Assembly: GCA_001600635.1 (NCBI GenBank)
Contig: BCKL01000003.1
Span: 1,067,923-1,131,922, forward strand
Source: Leucosporidium creatinivorum
Lineage: Eukaryota > Basidiomycota > Microbotryomycetes > Leucosporidiales > Leucosporidiaceae
Reading direction: 5' to 3'
DNA: 64,000 bases
In this document: positions 47,430 through 57,444 of the stretch, piece after piece
Numbering within the stretch: position 1 is the first letter of the stretch
Layout of the letters: each line of letters starts with the position of its first letter
Program-made: the position numbers and the translations under genes
The notes under the pieces: model-generated
The model's input: only the letters and a program-made list of their open reading frames with translations
Database searches by the model: none
Told to the model about the DNA's origin: nothing

Positions 47430-49526
47430 TCGGCGCGCTCTAGGGTCCAAGCTGTAGAGCTCCTACTCCAGGCAATCTACAAGTAGTGACACTGTGCAAA
47501 GCCGACAAAGCCGGCTCGAGCTCCTCGAGTGACGACCGAGTGCCCAGATTCGGGTTGAGCGCAAAGGAACCCCACACGTCTGCTTTTCTCTGCACGCCTC
47601 GCTGCCCAAGCTGAAACACCATCTCTCCCCGACTGTCGACGTTCCGTACTACGAGACGAGCCGTCAAAGCGACGCTTTCCAGCATCGCCGAGCAGGCTTC
47701 CTTGAGAAGCGCTTGAGCCATCACACTGCCGTCTCGCCGGATCAAGTCATCCCTTCATCACACTTTGACAACACTTCCGCTGTCTTCTGTGTCCTCTTCT
47801 GCTCCCAGCTTCTCCAGCGAGCCTCATCGCCGAACCCACGATGCCTCGCTCAAGCACGGGGATCCAAACCTCGTGCAGAGCCGGCTCCTACGCTGACGTC
47901 GCATCGGTCCATGCAGTATCACGTATCAAGCCTCTGCTCAACCCTGCCGCTTGCGAAGGCTCTTGCTCTCCGTCAGAAAACGCGCCTCGGTGATCGCCTC
48001 GGAAGCACCCGCTGCTCCAGCGTCAGCTTTGGCTAGGTGAACGCAAACGACAGTCACTGCCTTGGTCAATGAAATCCCTTTAGTATGCATGCTGGGCATG
48101 CTGTACATCGAGAAGCATGGCAGAAGCCGAGCAGCTGGTGTCGTCGCCGCCGAAAGAGTGCAAGCCCCCGGCTCTCCCTGCCTTCGGTGAGCTCACTATG
48201 AAGCGTGCACATGACTCGACGCGCCATTAAGCTACATACGGTACTCTAAGACCGTCGAACGTCAACGGACTGGCCTCCGCGCCTTGCGAAGCGTCCCGCG
48301 AAGCTCGGAGGCAGCGAACCTCTTCCCTCGGCCGCCCCAGCTTCATCGTTCGAGCTTCGGTCTACCTTGAGTAGCAGCCCAGGGTACTTACAGCAGTAGG
48401 CGCTTGCGAAAGCTGCTGAGGAAGCGAAAGAGCTTGCCCATACCTTGGAGATGGAGCGCCGAGCTCGGTTCAAAGCCGAGCGAGGTGGTGGAAGCTGCAG
48501 AGACCATGCAGAGGGTCAGCTCGGTGAGCTATTACCACCCTCACTCCCACTCCTTCGTCTTTCGGGTCCCCTCGCTCCTCTGCTGCTGCCCCTCCTGCTA
48601 CGGCTCAGCGCAGCCCTCTTGCTTTCAGTCTCCTTGCTGTCCCCAGCGCTCTTCCCGGGCACGAACGATGCAGGGAGACGATCGACTCACCTATATAGAC
48701 CACATCAGACACCGATGAGAACAGACCAGCTCGAAAGCTGCATGGGAGAACTTGTAGCGCGCCTCCCGTCGACGCTTGAGGAGCACTTGCTCGCGGCTCC
48801 TCGTTGCGAAGACATGCTGGCAAGCAGCAGCCTGTAGATCACCACCACTAGGATGGGCTAGAGTTGATTGGGAAGGCTATAGCGGTCTTCCCATTGCTAA
48901 GGAGGAGCATATGGCAGCGAGCTCCTCGGGCGCTTCTATCTCAGTTCGAGCTTGCTCAGCGAAGAGCAAGCTGCGAGAGCTGTTGGGAGGCTTGAGCGGT
49001 CGTCCCAGGATTGTGAGTGAGATTGTTCCCCGACGCTGCAAGAGCGGGAGCAAACTGCTTCTGCGATCCTTCGCTAGAGGAGAGTTGGAGGTCGACGGCC
49101 TCTTCACGTGAGGAAGAGTCGGGCCTTGATCCAGTGGCAGAGCGTATTACAGACGCCTGCACTCGCGCGAGCGAGAGCACCATGCTTGTGGATGCTACAC
49201 GCAACGACCACTCCAGAAGGACGTGGCAAGAGAGAAAGAGAGGAAAGCGGCGAAGCGAGCCGTTTTCAAGAGCTCGGCTTGGCCCTCCTCGCTAAATCTC
49301 GCCGCGACGATGGGGTGCAGCTTGCTACTCCTCGAATATTAAAGATACTCAGTACCTCGGTAGCTCCCTTGCAAACCTCTTGCCCTGACTTCCCGGAGCG
49401 AGTTCGCCTCTCCAGCGCTCGCCGAACGTTGCGAGGCCGGTTTGAGCTCTCTGTGCGGTGCGGCAGTCGAGGACACGGCAGATACAGCCCAGCCGACCGT
49501 TCCAGAGGTCTACGCAGACGCCGTAA
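47430..49526. other. Gene-poor stretch with no confident gene
   Basis: About 2.1 kb inside the inverted duplication. Open frames are short and their composition does not favour either strand. Two spots look like decayed coding sequence: 48395-48490, plus strand (AAEEAKELAHTLEMERRARF), and 48877-49020, minus strand (LKPPNSSRSLLFAEQ...), which faintly recalls an HMG box. A minus-strand frame at 47440-47745 is open for 101 codons but has no recognised relative. Confidence 0.4.
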
Positions 49527-49735
49527 GAGCACCGCGAGCACCTGCTACGACGACGCGCGCCGTCAGTCGCTCCCACCTCCTTCTCCGAATCATCCTCTCG
49601 GGCTCGACCTTTGCCTTGCTGCGCCCGGCTACAGCAGAGNAATCCGACCACTGCATCGACAATAGAGAGGTATTGGGCTACAAGTTGGGCATTGTAGCTT
49701 GAGCCGGACGAGCCGAGCGAGAGAAGCGAGGAAGC
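49527..49735 (-). pseudogene. Relic of the SCCPDH-like oxidoreductase N-terminal exon, copy 2
   Basis: Read on the minus strand, the sequence keeps traces of the Rossmann exon: GSSGSSYNAQLVAQYLSIVDAV against GASGFTGQLVAKYLSTIDAV in the intact gene. The remainder is out of frame. A single N at 49640 marks uncertain assembly. This copy is longer than the one at 47295. Confidence 0.75.
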
Positions 49736-49778
49736 AGGGCAGCTGCCGTCGCCGAGCTCCGAGTTGGCCAATGCTCGC

Positions 49779-49828
49779 TGCTCTCGACTTCGCTCTATGC
49801 TCTCGACTTCGCTCTATGCTCTCGACGC
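49779..49828. repeat. Short tandem repeat, 19-bp unit
   Basis: Two full copies and part of a third of the unit TGCTCTCGACTTCGCTCTA. Confidence 0.8.
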
Positions 49829-49963
49829 CGATCCAGTAAATGCGGGACGCTGAACACGAAGCAAGTTGTGCACAGACGAAGGGTACAATACAAAACAGGC
49901 TTCGACACATCCCGACTCGTCCAACCACCGACGCCTTCTCAAGCGCCGTCCGNTCGACACACT

Positions 49964-51770
49964 TAGACGGTGTGGGAGACCTTGGTGGGGTCCTGTCCAA
50001 GGGCCTTGGCCCTTCCCTCGAGCTTGGCGATGGACTTGTGTCCACGGATTCCTCCTCCCCAGTGGCTGCGGGTGGCGGCGAACTTCTCCTCGTAGTTGAC
50101 CTTGATGGCCGAAACGAGCTTGGCGAGCTCGGCCTTGTCCTCGGACTTGACCTCACCGAAGGCAAGCTGTTAGATTGGGTGGATAGGTAGGTGGTGGTAG
50201 TAGAGGATGGAGAGGAGATGGGTAGAGAGTGAGGAGTGGGAGGGGATGAAGGTCAGCTCGGGTGCTCGGCGGCGACGTAAGGCGAGAAGAAACATACGAC
50301 AGCGGAGGTCTTGCGGCCGACAACGGCACCGAGACGGGCCTTGCCCTTGACGATGACGTAGGGGATACCCATCTTGCGGCAGAGGGCGGGGAGGAAGACG
50401 ACGAGCTCGATGGGGTCAACGTCGTCGGCAATGATGACGAGGTTGGCCTTCTTCTGCTCGACGAGGCCGATGACGTGCTGTAGGGAGGGAGAGTAAGGTC
50501 AGCGAGATGTAGGCGAGTAGTCGAAGCGAGAACGAGAACGCACGTTGAGTCCCGACTTGACGAAGAAGGGCTTCTTCGACTCGTCGGACTTCTTGCCTCC
50601 GGCGAGGTCAGCGGCCTTGGCCTCGAGGCGGACCTTCTTCTCCTGCTTGGTCTCTCCCTTGTACTTGTTGAGGAGGCGGAAGAGCTGGGTCGCGGTGTTC
50701 TTGTCGAGGACGTTGGAGAACTGAGCGATAGCGGGAGGGCACTTGAGGCGCTGGTTGAGGATGACCTTCTGGCGCTGGAGGCGGACGTATTCGGGCCACT
50801 TCACGAAACGGGTGAGGTCGGTGGTGTGGCGGATGTCCTGGCCTGTGGGAGAGTGCGAGCGAGGGGTCAGCGGCTGAAGCGAAGGCGGGGGGAGGGAGCG
50901 CCGAAGTCGCACTCACCAATACCGAAGTTCTTGGGGGTCTTCTCGAAGAGAGGGTTCTTCTTGGCGGCAGAGGAAGGCTTGGCTCCAGGGTAGGGAGCGG
51001 GGGCAACCTTCTTTCCGGACTTGGTCTTGGCGGCGGCAGGCTGTTGGCGAGAGGTCGAAAGGTGTTGGCGGAAGGCGGGGTCATCGAGTTCCGAGAAGGT
51101 TTGAAGGTGGATGGAGGAGAGGTAGTGGAGGAGAGTGGGAGCAAAGGGAAGAGGGTCAGGATGTGCAACAGAAGCGAAGAGGGAGTGGTGAGGTGCAGAG
51201 GGAGAAGAACCGAGACCGCCGGACAGGCAATCCCGAGTTCTAATCCCCCTTGCGAACCCTCGGCCCTCGACGCCCGATACTCTGCTGCAGCAACCTCGAC
51301 CAACTCGACGCCAAGCACCACCCAGCCAACCCAGCTGACCATCTTCCCCACCAACCCCCTCACGCATCACCAGGAAAGCTCTAAAGTTGGGTGCATCATC
51401 TCCGCTCTCGCGACCGACGGTGGGCCATAATGCTCGAGGGATCCGCTCCCGAGGCCTTGTAGTTCTTGCCGTCCACTCCAGTTGGGTACACAGCACCCGC
51501 TGCCGACTCGCCCTCGTTGGAGTAGCGTTCGTTCTCGCCCTACAGAAGCTCGAAAACTCGAAGCGACTGGAGAGGCGAGGATTTTTGCTCGAGGGCGACG
51601 GAGGGGGGCCAGTGAAGGAGTGGGGCGATGACTGAGGAGGGTCGGCAGGGGAAGATGTGTAGCTTGGTGGACTGGGTCGTCCTTAGCAGTCGTCGAGTGG
51701 TCGAGGCGGAGAGGCGAGCAAGAGGTATCGAGGCGAGCGAGGGCGTGCTGAGGAAAGAGAACTGACCATC
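49964..51770 (-). CDS. RPL8: 60S ribosomal protein eL8 (L8/L7a)
   Basis: Structural protein of the large ribosomal subunit that binds 5.8S/25S rRNA. Exon 1 is the ATG alone (51770-51768). After a 727-nt intron the protein continues [16 protein letters not shown], then [57 protein letters not shown] and [17 protein letters not shown]. The L7Ae-type core reads [20 protein letters not shown], then [20 protein letters not shown] and KTSAV. The last exon gives [34 protein letters not shown], ending KVSHTV. A further intron seems to lie in the 5' UTR (51771-51830). Length and sequence are normal. One N (49953) lies just past the stop codon. Confidence 0.95.
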
Positions 51771-53787
51771 TGTAGGGGAGTACTTGGGGTCAGCTGTGTC
51801 GAGCTACAGAATCGTGCTGCTGCTCACCTTTAGTAGTGGAGCGAGATAGGCGAAATCGGACAAGTCAAACCGTCAAGTCCAGCCAGCGGGAGACGAGAGG
51901 GCAAAAAATCTGACCGCCGAAGGGGTCGACTCTTTCTCGCTTCGGTTGCTCCCTCCAATCTCGCCTCTGTGAACTTGAACTTCGACCTTCGTAGGGCTCT
52001 CTCCTTCCTTCATCTCCTCCTCGCTTCCTTCTCTCGCCCTCCTCTTCGCCGACTCGTCGACAGCTCTCCAGCCAGCTCGGCAGCAATGGCTCTCCTTCTC
52101 CTGCTCGCTTCTTGGTGCGTTATGAAATCTTTCAGATCAGAAGCTTTGCATGCTGACCTCTCTTCCCCTCCGCAGACTGGGCACGCTCTACTAGCATCTC
52201 TTGACACTCCCTGCTTGACCGTCTCTACTCGAGCAGTGCCCTCGCCGAACTCGTAAGCTTCTCTCTCCTGCTCGCGCTCGCTTCTCGTCCACCAGCCACC
52301 ACCGTCCAAAGCAAGTACGCCCTAAAGGGCTACTTCACTGGTACTTCACGATGATCGAAGAATCATATACCCAAATTGTTGAGGCCCTCATTCAAACGCT
52401 TTAGTCGGCGGGGGGTCAATGCAAAAACACTTCATGACATACCATCTTTCGGGACTGAGTGCTCTACCAGTGGTACGTCTCCTGGAGCTCTCGAGCTTGA
52501 GGAGAAGGTGCTTGCTAGGATTGTGTGGTTGCTGGGCGGAATGGGAAGCACCGAGGTCCTCGCCGAGACGCAGCCGCTGACCCTGTTCCTCCTTCATCAG
52601 GCTCATCAAAGGCATCGTCGCTTGCCCATAGGTCCCGACACCTCCATCAACAGCGCTCCGGCGTTCAACTGCCCGTCGTTGCTATCGACCGCCCGGCAAA
52701 GGAGCGCTTCCGTTGTAGCATCGGGCGAGCCTTCGGCTGTTCTATCTTGCAATCCCTGTTCTCCTCTATCTACACTGTTGCCCCTGCGAACTTGCTGTAT
52801 GGTCTCGCGAGCCCGACAGTACCAAGAAGCGATCGCGAGAACAGCGAAAGCACGCATCAGCGCTGCCTGATGCGAAGGAGCGCCGAGACCTGCTTGCATG
52901 TCGGTCGTCGGGAGCGGCACCCTGTGCGGCGGCTAGGAGCTGGTCAAAAGCTACTCGGCTACACGCTCAAGGTGTGAGAAGAGCGACATGAGCTGCACAA
53001 CATGTCGACGGAGAAGACCGCGAGCAAGATGTGGGGACGGCTCTGCGAGCTGGCTGAAGAGGGTGCAGAGGGGTTTTAGCGGGATAGAGGGACGTCCAGA
53101 GGTGGTATAGCTGCTCTGTAGCTCTTCAAAGAGCTCAGTACGGCGTCAGAGTGCCGAACGAAGGCAAAGCCGTCGCGAGGTCTCCGAGATTGGCCTTGTC
53201 CAGGCTCTCTCTCTTACTTCACCGCGCCCTCTCGTCTCTAGCGACGATATCAGCCCTCTACACTCTGATGGATCTGCAACGCGCGCCTACCACACCCTAC
53301 AGCATTTCCCTGCCTCTCCCGGTCTCCCCTGCTCGGCTCGGCTTCCCCACTCTCTCATCGCTCGCTCTCCCCGACGCACACCTCCGCCTACCGCATCAAC
53401 AACGCACACTCAGTCATATCCATTCTCTACCCCTCAACTGTCTCCATGCACCTCTCCGTAGACCTGTACCCCTCTTTACGACCCTTTCAATCTCAACCGA
53501 GCTGTGCCTCATGCGGTCACCCTGGTCGTCCTCAGAGGTCCTCTGACCGTGGGAAGCTCAGCAACTTGGAGCGCATTCGATTCCTCTTGATCTCTGCTCA
53601 CTTTTGCCGCCATCTTCACCCTCCTACATCCAACCCTCCTGCCGCCTCAGTAGCGCCGAACTCCTACCCTCGGCTCCCCAGTCCTCGCTTGGAGCAGGGA
53701 CGACTTCATCGCAAGAGACGTTCGAACTCTTGCGCCATCGTTCACCATCTTTCCCGTCTTCATCACCAAAGACACCACTGCACATCA
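51771..53787. other. eL8 promoter and gene-poor stretch
   Basis: About 2 kb. The first part holds the eL8 5' UTR intron and promoter. At 52086 a short plus-strand frame begins MALLLLLAS and could be joined through splice-like sites to CALAEL, resembling a signal peptide, but no continuing gene follows. Around 52500-52620 there is an intron-like segment with a CGCTGACC branch site. Neither can be built into a full gene, so they may be remnants. From 53150 to 53787 the sequence is CT-rich and probably the leader of the next gene. Confidence 0.4.
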
Positions 53788-55247
53788 ATGACTCCCTACA
53801 GCCTCGCTGCCGTTGAGGTGAGCCCTTCCCCTCCCCTTTCCCTGCGCTTCCTTCGCGCGAAGAATCAACAAGGCCGACTGACGTCCGCCAATTCTCTCCA
53901 TAGCATTGCGACGTCTTCAGCACCCTCCCACCCGAGCTTCTCACACAAATATGGGATGACTCGACCCTCCACCTCGCTCCCTCGGCCGTCGCCATCTCTC
54001 GCGGTCACCTCGACTTTGCCCGGCGAAACGCTTATCGCTCCCTTCGCATCGACTCGGACATCACGCTCGCGGCTCTGGGAGAGCAATTGAGCTTGACTCC
54101 CTACCTCGGCCTACTGGTCGACAAGATTGAGATCAAGGAGGAGCCCAAGAGTCGCTCGGGACTGGAGGCCGACTTCACGGGAGGCGCCTGGCTCGAAGCT
54201 TCCTTCGTCAAGGCGTTCGAAGGCATGCCTTACGTTCAGAAGATCAGCATCACGCGGTGCAACCCCGGAGAGCTCCTCAGCGCTAGGATCATGACCTCGG
54301 CCGCTTTCCAATCGGCGACGACCCTCGAGCTCAGCTCGGGCGACAATATCGACTACTCGGCGCTGAGGAATCTGCATCTCTCACCTTCGCTCAAGACGTT
54401 GGACATCAAGACCCCCATGAGGTACCAGGCGGGCATGCCCAGTGGGATGTTCGAGCCGTGCATGTCGGGGATCGAGAAGCTGGCGATGAGCGCCGAGCCT
54501 CATTCGAGCGGTCAGTGTTGACCGAGGAGAGCGAGGGCCACGGTCACTGATCTCTCGTACTATAGACTTCGAGGCCTTCTTCGAGCACCTCCGTCTGCGC
54601 GAGCTGGACCTTCGCAGTGGAACGACCGACGCTCATCGGGTGTTCATTTCGCTCGGCGACCTTACGAGGCAGAACCTGCGCGCTCTCACGTTCACTTCGA
54701 CGGGCTACCACGAGGTTAGTTGCCTTATCTACTCTGTCTGTCGACACTCGGCTCCGTGCTCACCCTCATCAACCCCCCACAGCGCAATGTCGACGCCGCC
54801 CTCATTGGTTTCCACTCGCTCGAGCGCCTGGCCATCGTCTCTTCTCAGCTCTCCATTACTCCCAACTTCTTCAGCACACTCCAGCACCTCCCCCTCGTCT
54901 CGCTCGTCTTCCATGGCCCTCGCAACCCGCTGCTCGGACATGTCCTCGATTGGCTGCAGAGCAACGAGCAACCGACGACGCTGAAGGAGATTGGTGTGGA
55001 TGTCAATGTGGGCAGGAGAGGTATGATGACGGGAGAGGTGCCCATGTGGTCGAGGTGGAGGAAGGAGGTGAGTACTCGTCTGCCTCAGATGATTCCAGCC
55101 CGGAAACGAACGCCGAACCTGACCTCTCGGCGCTCCCCTCCACAGGACGACGTGAGCCGTTTGGCTGCCGTCTGCGCCAAGACGGGCGTCAAGCTTGCTG
55201 GCACCATCTGCGATGCTCTCCGCTTGATTTCTCTTGCTACTGTGTAG
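53788..55247 (+). CDS. F-box/LRR-like protein
   Basis: Exons start at 53788 (30 nt, MTPYSLAAVE) and 53904, with later introns near 54510-54565, 54715-54780 and 55070-55145. The second exon reads HCDVFSTLPPELLTQIWDDS, an F-box-like LPPELLxxI motif, then LDFARRNAYRSLRI. The rest has leucine-rich strands (LLVDKIEIKEEPK, LRNLHLSPSLKTLDIK, LRLRELDLRSGT, LRALTFTSTGY, HSLERLAIVSSQL, LPLVSLVFHGP), as in F-box proteins that present substrates to an SCF ubiquitin ligase. It ends DALRLISLATV. Such proteins are numerous and poorly conserved in basidiomycetes, so a specific role cannot be assigned. Confidence 0.75.
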
Positions 55248-55479
55248 ATAGTTCTCTCTCGCTGTATTTGTGGGTCGACTCCTTTCGCGTGCTTGTATCT
55301 CTTTCGCAGCTTCTCTTATAGACTGTACAGCTAGCATAGATTTCTCCTGCAACCCACACGTATCTACATCAGGAAGGAGAGCATGCCACTAAATGAGAGC
55401 CTTGAAACGAAGCGGCGAGCGACCTCTCTCCCTCCCGCCTCATCGCTCCACCTCGACTCACTCGATTAGGAGGGGGACG

Positions 55480-57168
55480 ATGGCGCTACATCTACCCGCT
55501 CACACGCTAGCCGACGAAGCTCGGTCACCCATCTTAGGCGTCTCCTTCAACTCGTCAGGCTCGAGCTCGTTCGCAACGGCCACAACAGAGGGCTGGGTCG
55601 TCTACAGGACTGAACCGCTCGAGGTGCTGAGCAGGCGAGGTGCGTAGCAGCAATATCAGGCTCTGTAGCTCTTCACTAATGCTCACTCGCTGCAGAATTC
55701 CCGAACGGCTCACTCCGCATCGTGCTGCCGCTCGAGCAGTCCAACTTGCTCTTCCTCGTCGGCGGTCCTCCCTCTCCGCTGTACCCGCCGAACAAGGTCC
55801 TCTTCTGGGACGACAAGCTCGGCCGTACCGTAGCAGAGCTCGAGTTCCGGGAGGATGTGCGAGGATTGGCGGCGAGGAGGGATCGGCTGGTGGTGGTGCT
55901 CAGACGGCGGGTCATTGTCTTTGTGCTGGGCAAGGGAGGTGCAGGAGTATGGCGTGAGGGATTCTACGAGACTACACCGAATCCAACTGGTGAGCTGTAG
56001 CCCACTTGTTCGCCACTGAGGCCGAGCTGACTTGCGGCGCGGGGTCACCAGGTCTGGTCGCTCTCGCTACAGAGGAAGGATCCTCGCTCCTCGCTTTCCC
56101 AGGACGTCAAGCTGGTCAAGTGCAGCTCGTCCGACTTCCCCCCCTCGACTCAAGCTACCCTCCCCTCCCTCCGGCGCCCTCCCACGACCCCTCAACCACA
56201 CCCTTCCCCTCCGTCTCCATCATTCTCGCCCACACCACTCCACTCTCAGCCCTCTCTACCACTCCCTCGGGATCCATGCTCGCGACAGCTTCCTCCAAGG
56301 GCACCCTCGTCCGCGTCTGGGACGCCCAGTCGTCGCATCTCGTCAAGGAGCTGCGAAGGGGCACCGACTCGGCGGAGATATTTGGCATTGCGTTCAGAAA
56401 GGATGGAGGAGCATTGTGTGTCAGCAGCGATAAGGGAACGGTGCATGTGTGGGACTTGACGACGACGCGGGATGAGAAGCGGAAAGCTGAGGCGGAGTCG
56501 GAGTGAGTTGCAGCTCGGCGCTTCGAGTTCGTCGAGTTCGTAGCCTTGCTGACCTTCAACAACACAGATCTCCTCGGCAAAAGCAGTTCGACATCCTCAA
56601 GCCCTATCTACCCAAGTACTTCTCCTCCGAATGGTCCCATTCCCAATTTCGCCTTCCTCCTCCCGCGCCTCCTACCTCTCGTCTCCCCTTCTCCCTCTCC
56701 AATCCCTCCGAGCCCCGCCGTACCGCCACCCCTACCATCGAAGACGACATCTGTATCTGCGCATGGATCGAAGTCGAGAAGCCACCGCCACCTCCCTCCG
56801 CCGTCCCCGCCCCTTCGCCGACGATGCAGCGCACCGATTCGCCCGAGAGCAGGAAGGGCAAGGAGCGCGAGCGGACCGACAGTGGTGCTGGAGGAGGGGG
56901 AGGAGGGAAGGAGAACCTTCGGCGGCAGTACCAGCAGCAGCAACAGCGTCGCTCTTCTGCCTCTTACACGCCTCCGCCCCCTCCGATGCCGACCAAGGAA
57001 GCTCAAATCATCGCTGTCACTCATTCGGGAGGATGGTTCCGCATCTCGCTCGGCGCGCAGCCTGATGGAGCAGCAGCGGTTCCCTCAGTAGTTGGATTGG
57101 GGAAGGACTCGACGAGCGACTGTAGGCTGGAGGAGTATAGGCGCTTCGGCAACAAGGATGGGTGGTGA
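55480..57168 (+). CDS. PROPPIN WD40 protein, Hsv2/WIPI4 type
   Basis: Phosphoinositide-binding beta-propeller acting in autophagy. Start at 55480: MALHLPAHTLADEA, then ILGVSFNSSGSSSFATATTEGW, the usual first blade. EFPNGSLRIVLPLEQSNLLFLVGG, then NKVLFWDDKLGRTVAELEF and GLVALATEEGSSLLAFPG follow. The diagnostic blade reads LATASSKGTLVRVWDAQS and ELRRGTDSAEIFGIAF, where LRRG takes the place of FRRG, as in the WIPI3/4-Hsv2 branch. CVSSDKGTVHVWDL and LPKYFSSEWSHSQFRLP complete the propeller. A Pro/Gln-rich loop (about 56790-56990) interrupts the last blades. Four short introns. The LRRG motif binds PI3P and PI(3,5)P2 in known members. Confidence 0.9.
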
Positions 57169-57444
57169 TGGAGGGGAGTCTCTTAGGATTCGTCTGTGCT
57201 CTGTGTCTTCCGATCTCGTTTGTTGTGTACCTGATTTCTTGCACCCAATCCTACACCTGATTATCGGCCTACGGCGATGCTCAGCGAGTCTGCGAGCTTG
57301 CTCTTTCGAAACGCCCCGCAGAGGAGCGCCGAGTCGAGCGCTCTCACTCGCGTCGACTACTCTCAAGCATGTGATGCTGTCGTTTGTGGTGAGGTCTGCG
57401 GTACGTATGTAGTGTTACAAGAGGCTGCTTAGGGGAAAGAAAGT

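Noticed and set aside
47440-47745. Minus-strand frame of 101 codons near the gap
   Set aside because: The apparent protein has no recognised motif, the start is uncertain, and it lies among relics. Kept only as a remark in the regional entry.
51041-51767. snoRNA in the long eL8 intron
   Set aside because: Animal eL8 introns host box C/D snoRNAs, but I found only imperfect C-like boxes (GATGATGC) with no D box and closing stem at the right distance.
53151-53546. Plus-strand frame before the first F-box gene
   Set aside because: Leu/Pro/Ser-only composition matches a CT-rich leader read as protein.
46736-53787. Transposon or virus-like element in the gene-poor stretch
   Set aside because: I see no reverse transcriptase, integrase or transposase motif and no terminal repeats; the duplicated parts come from host genes.
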